Positions 1 to 15,000 of a stretch of DNA of 64,000 bases are shown here, piece by piece. The notes below the pieces were generated by a model, which had not been told where the DNA came from, did no database searches, and saw only the letters and a program-made list of their open reading frames with translations. Position 1 is the first letter of the stretch. Every line of letters begins with the position of its first letter. The stretch covers positions 251,632 through 315,631 of the forward strand of contig VZTG01007192.1 in assembly GCA_013397845.1 (NCBI GenBank), in the 5' to 3' direction. The position numbers and the translations under genes are program-made. The stretch comes from Melanocharis versteri (taxonomy: Eukaryota; Chordata; Aves; Passeriformes; Melanocharitidae).

Positions 1-3000
1 TCACTCAGCAGTTCTTTTCCTCTCGCTCTGGAAAGCACTGGTTAGTTCCTAAATTGCATCCATCCACAACATCACTTGGTGTGGATTTTACTGGGGATAG
101 TAAGATGCTTTTCCACAGAGGCAATAAGGACTCTGACAAAAGGATATTGCTACATTCGGTTTCATGGCAAGACTTTTGCCAGTCATGCCATACAGCTGGC
201 TCCAGGGAGCTATGTAAGACTGCTTCATTTAGGAGTGCTCTTTCATGAAATGTCAATTTTGAACTGAAATTGAGACCAAAGTCTCGCTGTGCCAACTTGC
301 AGCATCCCCACATCTTCTGGTTCGAAAGGCCAAGAAAGGTCCCTTCCTCTTGTTCAATTAAGGTATTTTCTTTTTTCTAATTCAACAGAGTTCCACCTCA
401 TTCCTTCTTCCTCCCACTCCACAGAAAAACATTCCCAGTTGTTGCTGGCCTATATTGGCTGTCAGACAGCTGACTGCTTGGATTACACAGGGCTGTATTG
501 TATCCCTGCAGGAACCAGCCACACAAAGTGCTTCCTCTGGGATCAGGGCTCACTGCTGGGCTGTACCAGCACACCAGGTGCTGTCTTGAAGCTGGAAATC
601 CCAAGACAACAGGCAGTCCTCCATATGCTCCTCTCAAAACATTCTCTCTTGAGCCTCTCAGAGTACAAACCCACTGCAAAAACCCAAGCAACTAAAACTC
701 ATGGTGAACTTATACGCAGCTCTGACTCAGCCTCTTACAGCAAAGGGATCCTGTCTTCTGTCTTTTGTCCAGGTACTGGAAATTAAAACCACTCCAAAGC
801 TTTTGGTAGCTTTGGAGATCTTTCAGTTGCATTTCTACTATTAACAGCAATACCCTATGGCAATTTTGAACACATTTAAACGACCATAGCTCTCCTCAAT
901 ACAACAGTTAGAAAGCAGAAGATTTACCATTCCATGCAGATCCTGTTTCCAGCCAAGGGCTTCTCTATCCCATCCTTATGGACACCCCTTATCAGCTACA
1001 AAACAGTCAGTGGCTGGCAGCTTCTGAAGATGCCACTAAACCTGCATTTCAGGGCATTTCTCTTTTGGAATTCCAACCTGCTGTGAAGTGTTACTCAACC
1101 TGCAAATTTCTTTGGAAAAAGTACCCTTGAGTCAAACTACAAGACATGCCTCAGCCCAAGCACTGGCAAACCACGGAGCAGATCCAGAGGCAGATCCCAT
1201 TAACTCCTGACTGAAAGCTTGAGGTTTAAAGTGGGTTTTCAGCTTAGAACGACTTTATAGAATCAGGAGCTAATTAATATTTGAAAGTTATTTGAAGGGT
1301 CTTTAGAATTAATGACATGTTTCCTGCTCATCTACATCACTGCCAGAAACAGTCTTCTCACTACTTTCAAGCTACTTTAAGCACTTAAAAGTCAATATAA
1401 CAGAGCTGCTGCTTAGAAGTAACAACCTCCTGGATAGGTTATAGAGCTGAGCAAGTGCCAAAGCTGTCAAAAACAGCGAGGCAAGGAAATATGGACATAT
1501 TATTGCTTTAAGATCCAAGTCTCTTTAAGTCTAAAATAAACCACACGTGCATAACCATGTTAAACTTTTTAAAAGCCTGTATGGTCAGTCCCTGAAAAAC
1601 TGACCCAAGAGCTGAAATCTGGAAACCTGGAAGCACCCAGCACACTAAGTTCCTCCAGCAAGGATGCTGAAGTTCCAGCACGATGCATCAGCAGAAGCTG
1701 TGGGACCAACACCCCTTAAGGTCATGCTTTCATCATGAATAGTGCCCCAAAAAGGGAAGGCCTCTGAACAGCACCCAAATCAATGACTGATATACAAAAA
1801 ATGAGAGCCTGGAGAACATCCAGCAGGGACCTGCATAGAGCAAGATTTTAAATTTTTTTTTTTCCACTAAAAAAGCCAGTAAACTAAACATACAGGGTCA
1901 CACCTTGGGTTCTGACGCCAGAGACTGAGTAAAAGCAAACATCAAATAGTTGTGATCACATACAGCAGGTGGAATCAGCCCTCAGAAGGACTGACTAATC
2001 TGGGATGGTGTGTCCTCTTCCCAGCAACGTCAAACATGACTGTTCAGTAAAACTTCTACATCTGAACTGGGTCTAATGAAAATGCAGTGAAAGATTACCA
2101 GGGAAAGAACTTCATTCCTAATTACTGCAAAACTAGACTAACAGATTGGCAGAACTAGATTCTTTGGGCAGAAATATTGGTCTCTTTTGACAAATTTCCA
2201 TCCATTCAGCCTTATCACATCACCATTCAGATGACCAGGATACAAGTAGGCTGTATCCTGTAAAAGTTTACTTCAAGATCAGGTACTTCCTAGATCAACT
2301 TATAACTCCCCCCATCACAGGGAAAAAAAAAAGCTACTACTCTTACTTTGAAAGTTCCTGGTGAATCTTTTGGAAATTATGTATTGTGAATATTGCAGGC
2401 AGATTATTAATAACAGACTTCATACTACTGGTGTTGCTACTGTTGGCCTTATTAAGGGGAAATCTCTTCAGACACAAGAGATACGTGCTGCAGAAGCAGG
2501 GTTGAAACTAAATGGCTCAAAAATATATGGAGCCTAATGATTCTGTTTCTAAAGCAGGGGTAGGGTGTCCTACATAACAACAGGTAAAATAGAATAACAG
2601 GGAAACCAACAGTCTCGGCTTTCTTTTTAGTGCATGAAGGTGGCTGCTGTAATCTAAGACAAATACATAAAACACAGGTTGTTCCTTTAAACTGGTGAGG
2701 AAAAATAATCAGGTCTGGGTGTGGAGGTCTCAAACCAGTTTTAGTGGGAGCTTTGCCAATGTTATAAGAGCTGCAAGGGTGGTACCCTCCTCTCAAAGAA
2801 AAAATACAACTGGAAAAAGCAGCGTGTGCAAAAACACGTGTAACTTGGGCAGGGGAAAAGAGGAAGGAGAATTAAGAGCACCTTGGTAGGACACAGAAAA
2901 ACACTATGGTCCACATAAGCATTATTTATTTTTAGAGGGATGTGGGATGTGGCACTCACACAGGTTCAGATCACCAGAACTCCTCCCCTATAAAGACATT

Positions 3001-6000
3001 AGCATTGCCCTGACAACCTGAACTGGGATCTGTAGCCCTTACAACCATCACTAGAGAATTATGAAAAGAAACACCTCCAACAGCTCCTAACCCTAATTAA
3101 GATTCATAAACTGAACCTTCTGCAGCTGTTGAGATTCATCTCCTGGTTTTGTCTGGAGCTCTGGGGTGGGGATCATTGTGGAGAGCACAGATCCTGGCAG
3201 ACACGTGTGCTGACTGTGCAGCTGTCTCTGGAAGCACGCTCCAAGGACGGGGCATTCCTCCCCGGAATGAGGTGTGCAGGCACTTTTTATTTCAGATTTA
3301 AAGTTGCTTGAGGGCTACCATACAAAATTGAGAGGCCTCCCATGCCACCCGGTGATGTGCCTGTTCTTTTAGTCAAGAGGCAGTCAGGAAACAGCAGCAT
3401 GAGTATTTCATCCCAGACTCTGAGGCTTTTCTAAATCTGGATCATTGCTCTCTAGATTTGTGACAAGAGGCAATGATGTTTTTCCACTGAGGATACAAAT
3501 TCCAGTAAGATTTATTCCTAAACCCTCTACTAGGTAACCATCTCCCCTGCTCAGATAACTGAACAGGAAGATCCACAATTTTTGCTGAAACATTTTCTTA
3601 GCAATTAAAGGATGGAAGAGCAAGAGGATGTATTAAATCCCAGACTTCTGCTGAGGCTGTACCTGCTTTGTGGGTGACTCCTCTCACTGCTGCTAACTAT
3701 GCTCTACCCAGCAGTAAATGCCTATTCTTAGACACATTAAATTCACAGCCTACACAACATTCTCAGTCAGGGCATGCTAATATTATGACTTGATACTACA
3801 CAGGATATTTTTGTAGCACTTGATATATCCAGTGTCTTGCAGTTTTGGTATTTCATTCTTTTGACAGCCCTACAGAGTAGTAGGATAAATTTGTGCTATG
3901 AAGAAGGTCTAAAGCAAAGCAAAAGCAATTTCCTAAATATCTGGAAGCTATGGCAGAGCAGGACTCAAACTGGTGTTGATCAGTGATCCTTCCTAAAGCG
4001 CAATACTCAGAGCTTTCATTACAAAACCCTCGCACTAACTAATAAATAACACTCAATCAAAGTCATAAAAGACTCTGAAAACAGCTACTGTCCCAGCTAC
4101 TGATGTTGTCTAAACAAAAACTCCTACTCTTACTCACACTAATGAAGCAGGATTAAAATAAATAGCTTTGAGTTCAAGCATCAAAAAAGGTAAAAAAACC
4201 TGTCATAGGGCAAAGCATAATAGAAAGCCTCTATAGTCAAACTTGAAAAAGAGAGCATGGGCCTGTGGAAAGGGTGTTGCATCCATAGTTCTGCTAGAGA
4301 CCTGTTGCATAAACCATCTTGTGTGCTCATGCCTCACTTATCTCTATGACAAAACAGCCTTCCTTCTATAAACTTACTACTCTGCCAGCATAGAAAAAAA
4401 ATAATTAGATAGGTAACTACTATGGAAAATAGTTTTTCTAATTGCAGGGATTTTTACTCATGCCAATATCTTTATATATATATATTTATAAATAAAGATG
4501 GTACCTTCATAGGGAGAAACTATTTTCTCCAGTTCTTGCACGTCTGTATTCCTAGAGCTGACGTCCTTTGTCAGCAAAGGGAAAGAATTTGGGAACAAAC
4601 CAGGAGCAAACAGTCAGAAAGAAAGACATTGTGCATCACCTGTCTCATTTTCAGAACAGATATGGCTCCAAATAAGACACCAGCTGAGTAAGAATGCTAA
4701 ATGCTCTGAGGGAAGGAAATTGTTCTTCCTACTTAGTCACCAGCACCAGTTCCTGGACATTCAATTCTGTTTCCCCTTAAGCCTCAGACACCCTCATTTC
4801 ACACAGTATTGTCCATGGAATGACGCTTGTTCCCAACACAGGGTCACTATCTAATTTCTAAAAGCCCAAGAGCAATCCTTGGAGTTGCAACCTTCATTTC
4901 GGGGTACGAGAACAGTTAATTCTATGTAGTACAGCCTACTTCTCTAGTAACAAACAGAGATGTTGTTCGTGGAATAGCTTTTATTAGGTTTCAAAAATTA
5001 CAAGCCCGCCTCCCTGCAGCTTAAGGGGGTAACTGTGGGATGAAGAGTATTTTTCTGTGAGAGGAAGAACAGATGGGGGGGATGTAACAAACCAGAGGCC
5101 AAGGCCTGAAATGCACCTAAGGTCTCAACTTTGTAGCAAGTTAGGAAAGAAAGTTTGTGGGGGAATAAAAGGGCATCTACAGCATACCAGAAGCCATGCC
5201 TTTGCTTTTGCATGACAGCATGCAAGACAGGAAATCTGCCTTGGTTGTATTTTAACCAGGTTTTCATATCTCCTTTCTAGGAGCCTGCTTTAGAGCTGAT
5301 TAATGCGTTTCTTTCACCATGGCCTTTCACTGGCTTGTATTAAAGGGAATGATAAGTGACTTTTAGAAAAACACAAATGCATCCCAGTTTAGTGTAACAG
5401 CTACCCCACAGCTCAGCAGTCAATGGCTAACACCACTGTAGTGTCAGGTGATCTTATTTTTTGGTAATTACGTGCTCTTAACACCAAGTTTGGGATCTCT
5501 TTGCACAAATCCTGTCTCCCAGCCACCAGCCCAAGTGCATGAATGCTTTGTGCAATTCCCTTTGTATTGCTCTACTGCTAAACAGCCGAGGACATTACTC
5601 TACAGTTCTCTCTCTCTCTTGTTAATTCACTGTAGCTTCAGTTTCTTTACGGATTTTTGAGAGATAACACTGAGCAAAGCGCTGTTCTTTGAGCTTCCTT
5701 TTCAAGTCCAACAATTAACACAAACATTACCCTTCCCTTGGACCTATTACCATGCCACAAATGTTTTGAAATACAGGCTAGAGCCACAACAAACACATTT
5801 CTCCAAAGCCTACAGGATGAGACAAGAGTGTATGACTGAACATTTAATTTAGCCTGCAGACAGCTTTCCTGTGTTTGTTTACGCCAAAATTAAGTCTAAA
5901 TAGCTCCATAAACCAAGCGAGCATTATTGCAATTTTACAGATGAGAAGTGCACAGAAGCAATGAGAAGTGACTCTTAATTTGAGTGCTCAGATTACCTAG

Positions 6001-9000
6001 CAAAAGTATCAGATTTAATGTCCTCCCATGCACGAAAGCTGTCTGCATACTTGCAGATAAACAAGTTGGGAAACTTCCCTTGCTGGCAGATGAAGCTAAC
6101 TAGGATAAAGCCCAACAGAAACAAAACAACTAAAAGGGAAGCAGCCCAGCTCTTAATGGCAAAAGCAAAATAAACATGTATTGTCACATCTTAATACAGC
6201 CACATCTGCTGTGTGGATCCTGCCTGCTTTCATAACCCAACACTTACTTAAAACACTGCACTGTAAAACAGTAATGTTAAATAACACACCCCACTTTTCC
6301 TAGTGGAAAAAACCTCTTAGCAATGGATAAATGAAGGCATTGGAGCACCCTCTCGTGGCAGGCTGGAAATAGCATTCGGCAGAGCAGCCGCAATTCACCC
6401 TTGTTAGTTAAAAATTTAAAAGTTTAAACTGAGTCCCCACCTGGGGCAGAGCAGGTACTGGGAGCCCAGCTGAGCATTATTCCAGAGCCAGGCTGCACCT
6501 TGGAGCAGTTCCAGGCTTTGCCACCAACCACTAGATGAGGAAAAAGGTGTTTTATTTAGCAGAAATGCTTACATGGCACACAGAAAATGTCCCTGTGCTT
6601 CTGCTGCTGTCACGGTGCAGGCTTGTGTGTGGATGGAAAGACATGTACCAAGTGTCTCGTTCAAATTTAGCTCAACCCTTTGACAACAAAGTAGATGGAA
6701 GCTATACAGGCATATCCACACCAAAATAAGAATTCAAATTTCTGCACAAGACTACAGCCAACCTCAGCTTTGACAGACATAAGCCCTGTGGCCTATTTCA
6801 ACTTTCCAAAGCACATCTGTATTTCTAACTAAGTGCAAGAATTAACCACACAAACAATGAGTCTGATTTAGAGGACAGTGCCTTCTTTATGTACCTTCAA
6901 ATGTACATAAAGAATTCAAATGTATTTATTTATGATGACCTAAAAGTGAAAACATTTTCTAAAAAAAAAAAACAGATGTTACAAGGGTTCAACCTGCTAG
7001 ACTTCTGTCTCACAGGATAGCTATGGCAGGCCAGGCCACTCCAATCATCATTTGAGCATCTACTCAGTTTGCAAATCAATTCTAAGGCATCTAATGCACC
7101 TCTGGAGGAAAAAAAAAATGAAAAATGGGCTTGTTGTTCTTCTGTAGTTCATATCAGACTCAAATTTATTAGTTAAAAAAAAAAAATTCCAGTTTCTTCT
7201 AACATGAAAAATCAGTTCCTTCCCCACATCTATGTTGCCAATCTTATATCCACAGGGTTAAGATCCTGAATTTAAAAAAAGGCTAAATATAACTCGAAAC
7301 ACTAGCACTACAAAACACTACCGTTTTCCTATTTATTCTAAGGATCTTCTGTAGATAAAGCCTTTTTAATCTCATAAAGGGCCTCCGCTTTCTCTGTTTA
7401 TTCTTGGGATTAAAAAAAAAACAACACAAAAAAACCCCCACCATCAATCAAAATTATGTAAACCCAACAAACATAACCTCAAACAATGAGCATACCATTG
7501 ATGACTAGTGAAAAAGTATTTTGCTGTGCTTCACTGAGTAATTAGGCCAGAGCACAGGTTTCACACTGGTATTGATCACACAAGCTCTGTTCATCTCTCC
7601 CCAAGCTTAGACATCTCCCTGCCTCAGAAAGAGATGCCAAAACCTCCCAAAACCCTGCTCATCTTCCAAGGCAGGAAAGAGCACAGAAACCCTCTGGGGC
7701 CTGCAGAGAAGTGGCTCTCACTATTTTATTTTTTATTTATACGTCACTGCCACAAATGATAAAACTCGTCAGGCTTACTCGATGCCCATCCAAGTCAGTG
7801 AAAAGCAGGTTTGGAAACAAACCAGAACTGAGTGATACCATCACAAAATGATCAAAGAAACCACCTTCAGAGCACCTGTTCAAGGCCTTGCCTCTACCCC
7901 AGCCTTTATGCCTTGATCAAGTTGCCACTGTGAGAGCAACTTTACCAAGACTCTGCTTACTAAGATCAACAATATTCCAAAGAGCACACAAAGGACACCC
8001 AGCAATTTATAGCTCAAGTTTTAAAAACTTGCTATTTTACCTTTAGTATCTAGGAACTGAGCCTGAGAGCTGCCACCTATTAGGCTGAAATTTTTTATTT
8101 GTCAGTTTATAGATGAAAAAACTTAATTTACAGGAGAAAGTGAACCACAAATCATCTTTTAGACAATGGATGCTGTTTCTTTTTCACTTGTACTGAAGGG
8201 AAAGGTGAACATAGAAAATGCCTTATAATTCAAACCTGTCTTTTAAGAAAAAACTGCATTGAACACAAGCATTAAGTCCATGTTTATGCAAACCAGCTCA
8301 GGCTTGTATAACCTTGAGTTCTGCTGCACCCAGTGACCTGATAGAGGAAGGAAGCTATGCCACTATTCAAAACATCTTCAAGGTTATTCAGATTTCTTAG
8401 AGTCCATTTCTTTCTTCCTCGATGACCCAATTTGTACCAATTTTTAAAAGATTTGCATTAACAGGCTTTTTTACTGCTAAATAGTCACTACACTTTCATT
8501 AACTGGACAGTTTTGACAGATTGCTGGGTGGGAAATAACACTTTAAAATTTCTTCTTTTTTTATAAAACCCTTCAAGGCTAATCTAAATAATCTTTCCCG
8601 TTTCTTTCTATTATTAAGCAATTTTCAGGAATACCAGTATAGCTGTACCTTCCCTCTGCTTCTGCTCTTGGCTTTCCTAAGCAGCAATGCAAAATTGATA
8701 TTCTCATCAGTCGTGCAGCCTCCCACGGGTTTTTGAATAGCAGCAGTAAAACTGAACAGTCTTGTTAACTCTGTGACACTGCTGGTTAGCAAAACCAACC
8801 CTGAGCAGCAAAGGCTTGAAAATAATCTTGAGAAATTGAGCTGACCCTGCAAGCTAAGGAAGGCCTCATTATATTAATTTACACTCCAGCTTGGGTTTGA
8901 AGGGTTATCTTCCCAATCCAGGGGCTATGAAATTAGAATGTACAAATATTTTGGGTTTTTTTCTAGAAAACAGACCGGTGCTCTGTAAACACCTTTTAGA

Positions 9001-12000
9001 CCTCTGATATTTAGGGTTAATGATGTAGGAGGTAATGCCAATCTAGTTGGATATGACAGTATTTAAACAAGCACCTATCCTAGGCCATGTTGGAGTGTAC
9101 ACAGATTTGTGATGGGGAAAAATCTCTCTACTTTGCAATTCCTGTGTGTTTTGGTGTGTTTACTGAGGCACACTGCTCTCTGCAGCTAACTTTTTTTTTT
9201 TTCAATTGAGTCTAATTGAACACTGAATCTGAAAAACAGGAACACTTCATGATCTATGCTACATGCTCCAATATGTATAATATTCATATCATTTAGCCAA
9301 TATTCACACAATTTCTTTCAACCAGAAGCAAGCCTGACACCTGTTTCAAAATTAGCCATGGTGCTGATTTTAGCTGAGATGACAACAAATAGGAACGGCC
9401 AAGACATACTTGATGCTTTGTTGTTAGGATAATCATAAGAGAAACAGAGGAGAAATGGACATGGAGGTGCACAGGGTCACAAATCCAGAATATTCTCATC
9501 CTCTTACCCCATAATTCAATTGCTAATTTGACCCAAAAGCAGCAGGAGATGGTTCCTATGCCTTTGCCATATATAGCTTATAACAAGAAGAAGTTACTTC
9601 CATTTCACTTCAATAGTTTATAAAACCAAGAAAACACCAAACAAACCAGGAAAGAGACCAAAATCCAACCCAGCAGCATTATAAATTAAAGGATGAGTCA
9701 TGCTGTCCTATAGAAAAACGAGTGTTCCTTCATTTAAGAGCTACTTTTCTTACATAATTGTAGTCCCAATTCTTACATCACTATTGTCACAGAAAACTTT
9801 CAAATTAATGTAAGTGAAGCTCCAAGTTTATTAATACATGTAGTCATTTTGAATTGAAGTATCTTAGTACTATTAAGATTCTAAGGACAATGTTTGGCTA
9901 GGAAGGATAGAAGAAGATGAAGGGAATTTCTTGAAAAAGAAGTAAAGAAGTATGTTTAACTGACCTCTAAAGAGCACCAGAATATTGAAATAAAACTAAT
10001 ACAATTTTTAATGAAGTACTTCTGTACATCTTTGTCTCCCCCTCAAAACAGGCGAAGTTATTTTAGGGCTGTTTTTTTAAAATTCCTCTGCTGAATTAGC
10101 TGGTACTGAAAGCCACCTATTAAAAAGTTAATTTACACCCAGCTGCAGACAAGCAATCATACTGGGAGATGCACATGTCTCTACAGAGAGCCCACAAAGC
10201 ACAAGCAACTTCCTAAGCAGATATGGGTAATATAACTAAGCTTTGTTGTTGTGGTTTACAGCGTTACCAACAGGAAGCCTCAATGGTTTTGTAAGTGTCA
10301 CTTATTCTAGAGAGAATAATCTCTATGGGTAATACCAAGATCAGCCTTCAAAATAAAGTCTTTCATAACCACAAAGCCAGAGAAATGTGAAGGATGATGC
10401 AGTAACGGTGAGAAAACCGTGACCTCAGACCCAGCAAGTCAATGCTGTTACCCCTCAGCACAAGCTTTTCTTTCCTGCTGCGTGGAGGGAAAGAGGCTGC
10501 TAGTGGCCCAAACAACTATGAGAAATATTTCTTTACCAGTAAATACTGCTCTGAATGCTGTTAAGAAGGAAACTCTACGCCTACCTTGCAGATTCACCTG
10601 CAAAGCCAGTCCTGGGGCCATTTGCACTGCAAGCCTTGCATCACCTGTAATTACACGCTGTTGAAAGCACTGCTAACGGTTTGGGGATTTGGGAGATCAG
10701 GCTGGAAACAGAACGTACGTGAGGCTTTGGTCTGTGGTCACCCATCCCTGGCTTTCTGAAATACAACCAGGTGAAAACGAGCCCGGCAAGTCACCACGCA
10801 AAACCCAACTGTATCACTTTTAACAAATTCCGCACGCATCCGTACTGGAGTAAGTGCAGACTGCTGTTTCTTGGTTTGTATTAGTTGGACTTTGATAGTT
10901 TCTTATGACTGTAAATTAGTCAGCTGTCAGCAGTACTTAGAAGGCATTTATGGATAGTAAGTATCCTGGAAACATTAAGTTGTGACAACTAAGAGAAATG
11001 AGCTAGAATAAATCATGCTAACGATCATCTGGCCTCAGCTGTAAAACAAAGATCAAGAAAGTACAGTTTGACTTCAGCAAGGACTGGCCTGCTTTAGGAA
11101 CAAACAAACATGATATATGCTGAAGTGGGTCACAGAGCAGGTCACTCCTCCAGAACACCAGAGAAAACATGATATCAGGCTTACTGTCCCAGAATCTGTG
11201 ATCAGTACCAGCCATAAAATATTCCTGAAGCCAGCCCTGCTAGAGCATCTCCAGGAGACAGCCCAACTCTCCCCACTCTGATTATGTGAGCTGGAGATCC
11301 CGCTGGATTAAAAAAAGACGGTCTAGGCCACTTGTAGCAATTTGCTTGTGTGTCCATGTTCATTTCCCACTGATTTGTTCACTTGGCCGTGTCCTTAATT
11401 CCAAAAAAAATCCCACAATTTTTTTTTTTTTGCAAAACATTGCGCTTGCAAGCAATAGCAAGTTTGTGAAATATTGCTAGAACAACTTGTACCACACCAT
11501 CTGCTATATGGGGAGAACTGAGAAGTTGGAGATATGTCTGGGCTTTGGAATTTGATTTTTAAGTTGGTTCGGAGTAAAACCTTTTGAAGGAACTTCATTT
11601 CAGTCTTACCTTCTTCAGACTGTGTTCCCTGTCTGTGTAAAAAGAATTAGATTAGTAGTCAGTATTATATTGTCCCTTCCATCGAGTCGTAGTCTCTTCT
11701 CATTTGCAAAATTCATTATGCAAAAATCCCAGCTTAACACAAGGTATAAAAATCAATATTTAATGCAATAGATCTGCAGGAATAATTTAGATATCATGGA
11801 GAAGGAGGCAATAGAGAACACGCCTATAAATTCATGTTCTACAAGGGATGTTCCTCCAGACACTCAGCTGAACTATCCTTTATTCCCCAAATAATTAGTT
11901 AAGAGTTATTTATACATTGTGATCCCACAAGATTTCTGATTTACAGTACAAAAAGCCAGGCACTGAATACAGTGATTATATTCCATCTGCACGGGGCATT

Positions 12001-15000
12001 TACTGACAGGAAAGTCTGTGGGCAAGTAGCTCTGGCCCGAGCTTGCTGCATTTCACTGGGATGAAAAATAAAGAACATTTTAGGCAGCCCACAAAGTGCA
12101 ACTGTTAAACTGACCCTATTTTCTCTCCTTCTTTCCATTTTCCTGCATCCAGCCCTTCAGTTTCACTGAATTTCAAAGGGACAGTGTTATTTATGCTTCT
12201 TCCTATTTTAGAATGTTTTTATCATGTGTCATAGCACTCTGACTGCCTTAGGGGAGCTTTAATGATAATTTTATTTTTAAAAGTATAGGCTTATCTAGCC
12301 TGACCTTGATGCACATAGTAAAAGGTTGCTAAACTCCTCCTCTAGAAAACAAAACAGGGAACAAATGTCCTGTGCCTGCTGGATCAAAAGCTCAAGTGTG
12401 GCAGAGCCTTCCACTACCCCAAAATATATCACCAAGGCAACTGTAGCAGTATTGCAAACAGGTATTGCAAAGGCTTCCCAGCCAGGATTTAAATAATCTG
12501 ATTTTCCTGCAGTATGTGTTCTACAACACTCAGCAAGTCTTTTTGGAGATGAAAAGCATGCTAACACCATTCCAAAGAGTATCTTGGTACAGTAGGCTGT
12601 TATCAGTGCTCTTCTGAAAGAAAATTATGAGTGTCACTGTTCAAAGGTCACACGAGGAGCCAAGTAGAGGCTGTGCAACTTGGAAGTTGTTGGTTGTTGT
12701 TGCTCGTGCCCCTTTCCTCAAACAAATTTCTGAAAGGATAAGGAGATAACCCACTTCCCTCTTCTCTCCCCTGTTCCTTCTCTGGAAGGGAAAGCTCATC
12801 CTGTAATGGCACCAAGGACTTCTTGTCTTTTGTGGCTGCACTGATCTGTAAGAATTTGATTGTAACTACTGTTCACTGCAGCTCTTCCCTCTCGAGTTGC
12901 CCTGTGCTACTCATGAATTCTGATGGAGCGCACGGGGGAGCACCAGTGTTTGAACAATCCTTGTGTTTACACTCGCCCTTTCTACCACACTAACAGCAAC
13001 CAACATGCTTATGATCCATAGCCTGCTTTTATAAGTCACTGACTACGTGCCAGGAATGCTCACAAAGGGGTGTTCTGAAGGGCTAACTGCAGAAGACTGC
13101 AAATTCCATTATTATCTTCTTGCATCCTGGAGAACTCTGCTCCATAACTAATAGAATCACACCAGCGTATCAGCTTGCTTAGGACTTTTCTGCTCAATGT
13201 CACACTCAGTGAGCTGAAAGCCCCAGCAGTTTGGGTGTCTGTTCTCATGATGGAATAGTGGGGTGCCACAATACAGATCTCCTTGTTCTTTCCATAAAAC
13301 AGAAAATATCTTCAAATCCCTTGTTTTCTCCAAAAGTACATCCTGAAGTAGGTAGTGCCTGTAGTGCCTCTCCTGCAGAGCTTCTGCCACACAAACTGTA
13401 ACACAGCAAACAAGCATGGGACAAACTGGCTCTATGCAATCTCTTGATTTTTCAAGGACATCCATGGTTCAAGTTAGCTGGGTGAAAATGTTTGTCTCAG
13501 ATTTCCAGTAGCTTAGCAAAAAGGGTCTTACACTTCATGGATTTGACTCAAACTGCTCTGCAGAATCCTGTAGCAAAATGGGTCTGAGGCTGAAAACGTT
13601 GTTTACTTCCACACTTTTCATAAACAATCCAGAGGAAGCAACCCCTCAAAATGAACCTTGGCAGGAGTACTCAGCAAGGTTTGCTGCTGGCACAACGTGG
13701 TAGGAAAGATGCCAGCACGAGGTAGGGATTTATACCTCCAAGCCTCTCACATAGTCAACAGGTTGGCTTCTTCACATCCATGACTGCATCAAGGAAAGCC
13801 AAGGAAGGGAGATAATCCAGCCCCATCCTGTCACTGGCTGGTTTAGCCTCTGGTCCAAGAGTGCTAACCCACAATCCTGTGCTTTTGCCATCACTTTTCA
13901 TACACTGCGAATACATGTCCCAGAAACAGGATGGAAGGTCGAGTTCAGAAAGAAATTACTAGAAAAGAGGAATCTGGATCAAGTAATACCACCAGCAACC
14001 AGAGCATCTCAGGAGCAGAGGCATATGACTCACTTAAAGAAAACCTGGCTTGCTGCTGGCTAAGTGAAACAGGAGAGCAAGGTCATTATATGAAAAATAA
14101 GAATACAAGTTGATGGTAAAAAATTTCCTTGGACAAGGAGAGTCAGGATCACAGGAAACAGTTTCTCTGACAAAGAAAGTGAACTCCACATTCAGGAACA
14201 CTATATACATTTTAGGCTTTGCCCAAGACAGGTATTTAAAAAGGTACCCAACTTTTACTAGCATTTGCGACAGATTATTAATACTGACTTGTCCACTCAT
14301 TCCTAGTAAAATGTGAATGGAATCAGGGAACAATTTAGCACAGATGAGGCACTCACCAAGATGGGAGAGGAGTTTGAAGCCTGCTCTGAAACTCCCAAAA
14401 CCTAGGTTGCCAAAAAGTCCCACCCCTTCTACATAATCTAACAGAATAAAAAGCAGTATCTTGTTTTTAAGACACACCTTCCTTTACAGTCTGCAGAGAA
14501 AATAACAGAAACAACCCTAAGTAAAGCTACATCCATTACCTTACCACTGAAGCAGATAACCTAAGCAATATAAATAGTAGAGAAATTATTCTGAAAGATA
14601 CCATCGCTCCTATCCCAGAGCAATGTTCTTTTTATGTGGCACTGAACAGTTTTATTCAGCGTGTTGGCCTTCCAGGCTCATTCTTGTTTCTCGTTCTATG
14701 GAAGACAGAGCAGAAGGGCTGGCAGGGCACATAATTCATCTTCTTGGTGTGCATGCATGCTTCAGGAAGCTTTTCCTCTCCATTTCCCTGCCACTACACG
14801 TAAATAATTCTCCCTACCCTCTACCTTTGAAATTTAGTAGGGTGTGGGGAGGAGCTAGAAGGATTTGTTCAGGATGCTGAACTAAATTGCTACCAAAACA
14901 TGCAGCAGTAACGAAAAGAAGCGCGCTTGAGTCAGTGTCAACTGTGTTATTGGGAAGTCACTACACATCCCCACATGCTGCACTGCCCTTCCCACAAACG

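Noticed and set aside
289..786. Open frame of 165 codons on the + strand
   Set aside because: No domain or signal peptide is recognisable, frames on the other strand are equally open over part of it, and no promoter or splice context supports it.
12295..12570. Open minus-strand frame of 91 codons
   Set aside because: Composition looked somewhat protein-like, but no acceptor/donor context or family match, so I treat it as chance or an old repeat.
13157..13465. Open minus-strand frame of 102 codons
   Set aside because: Cys- and His-rich translation without a zinc-finger spacing or any known motif, with overlapping frames also open.
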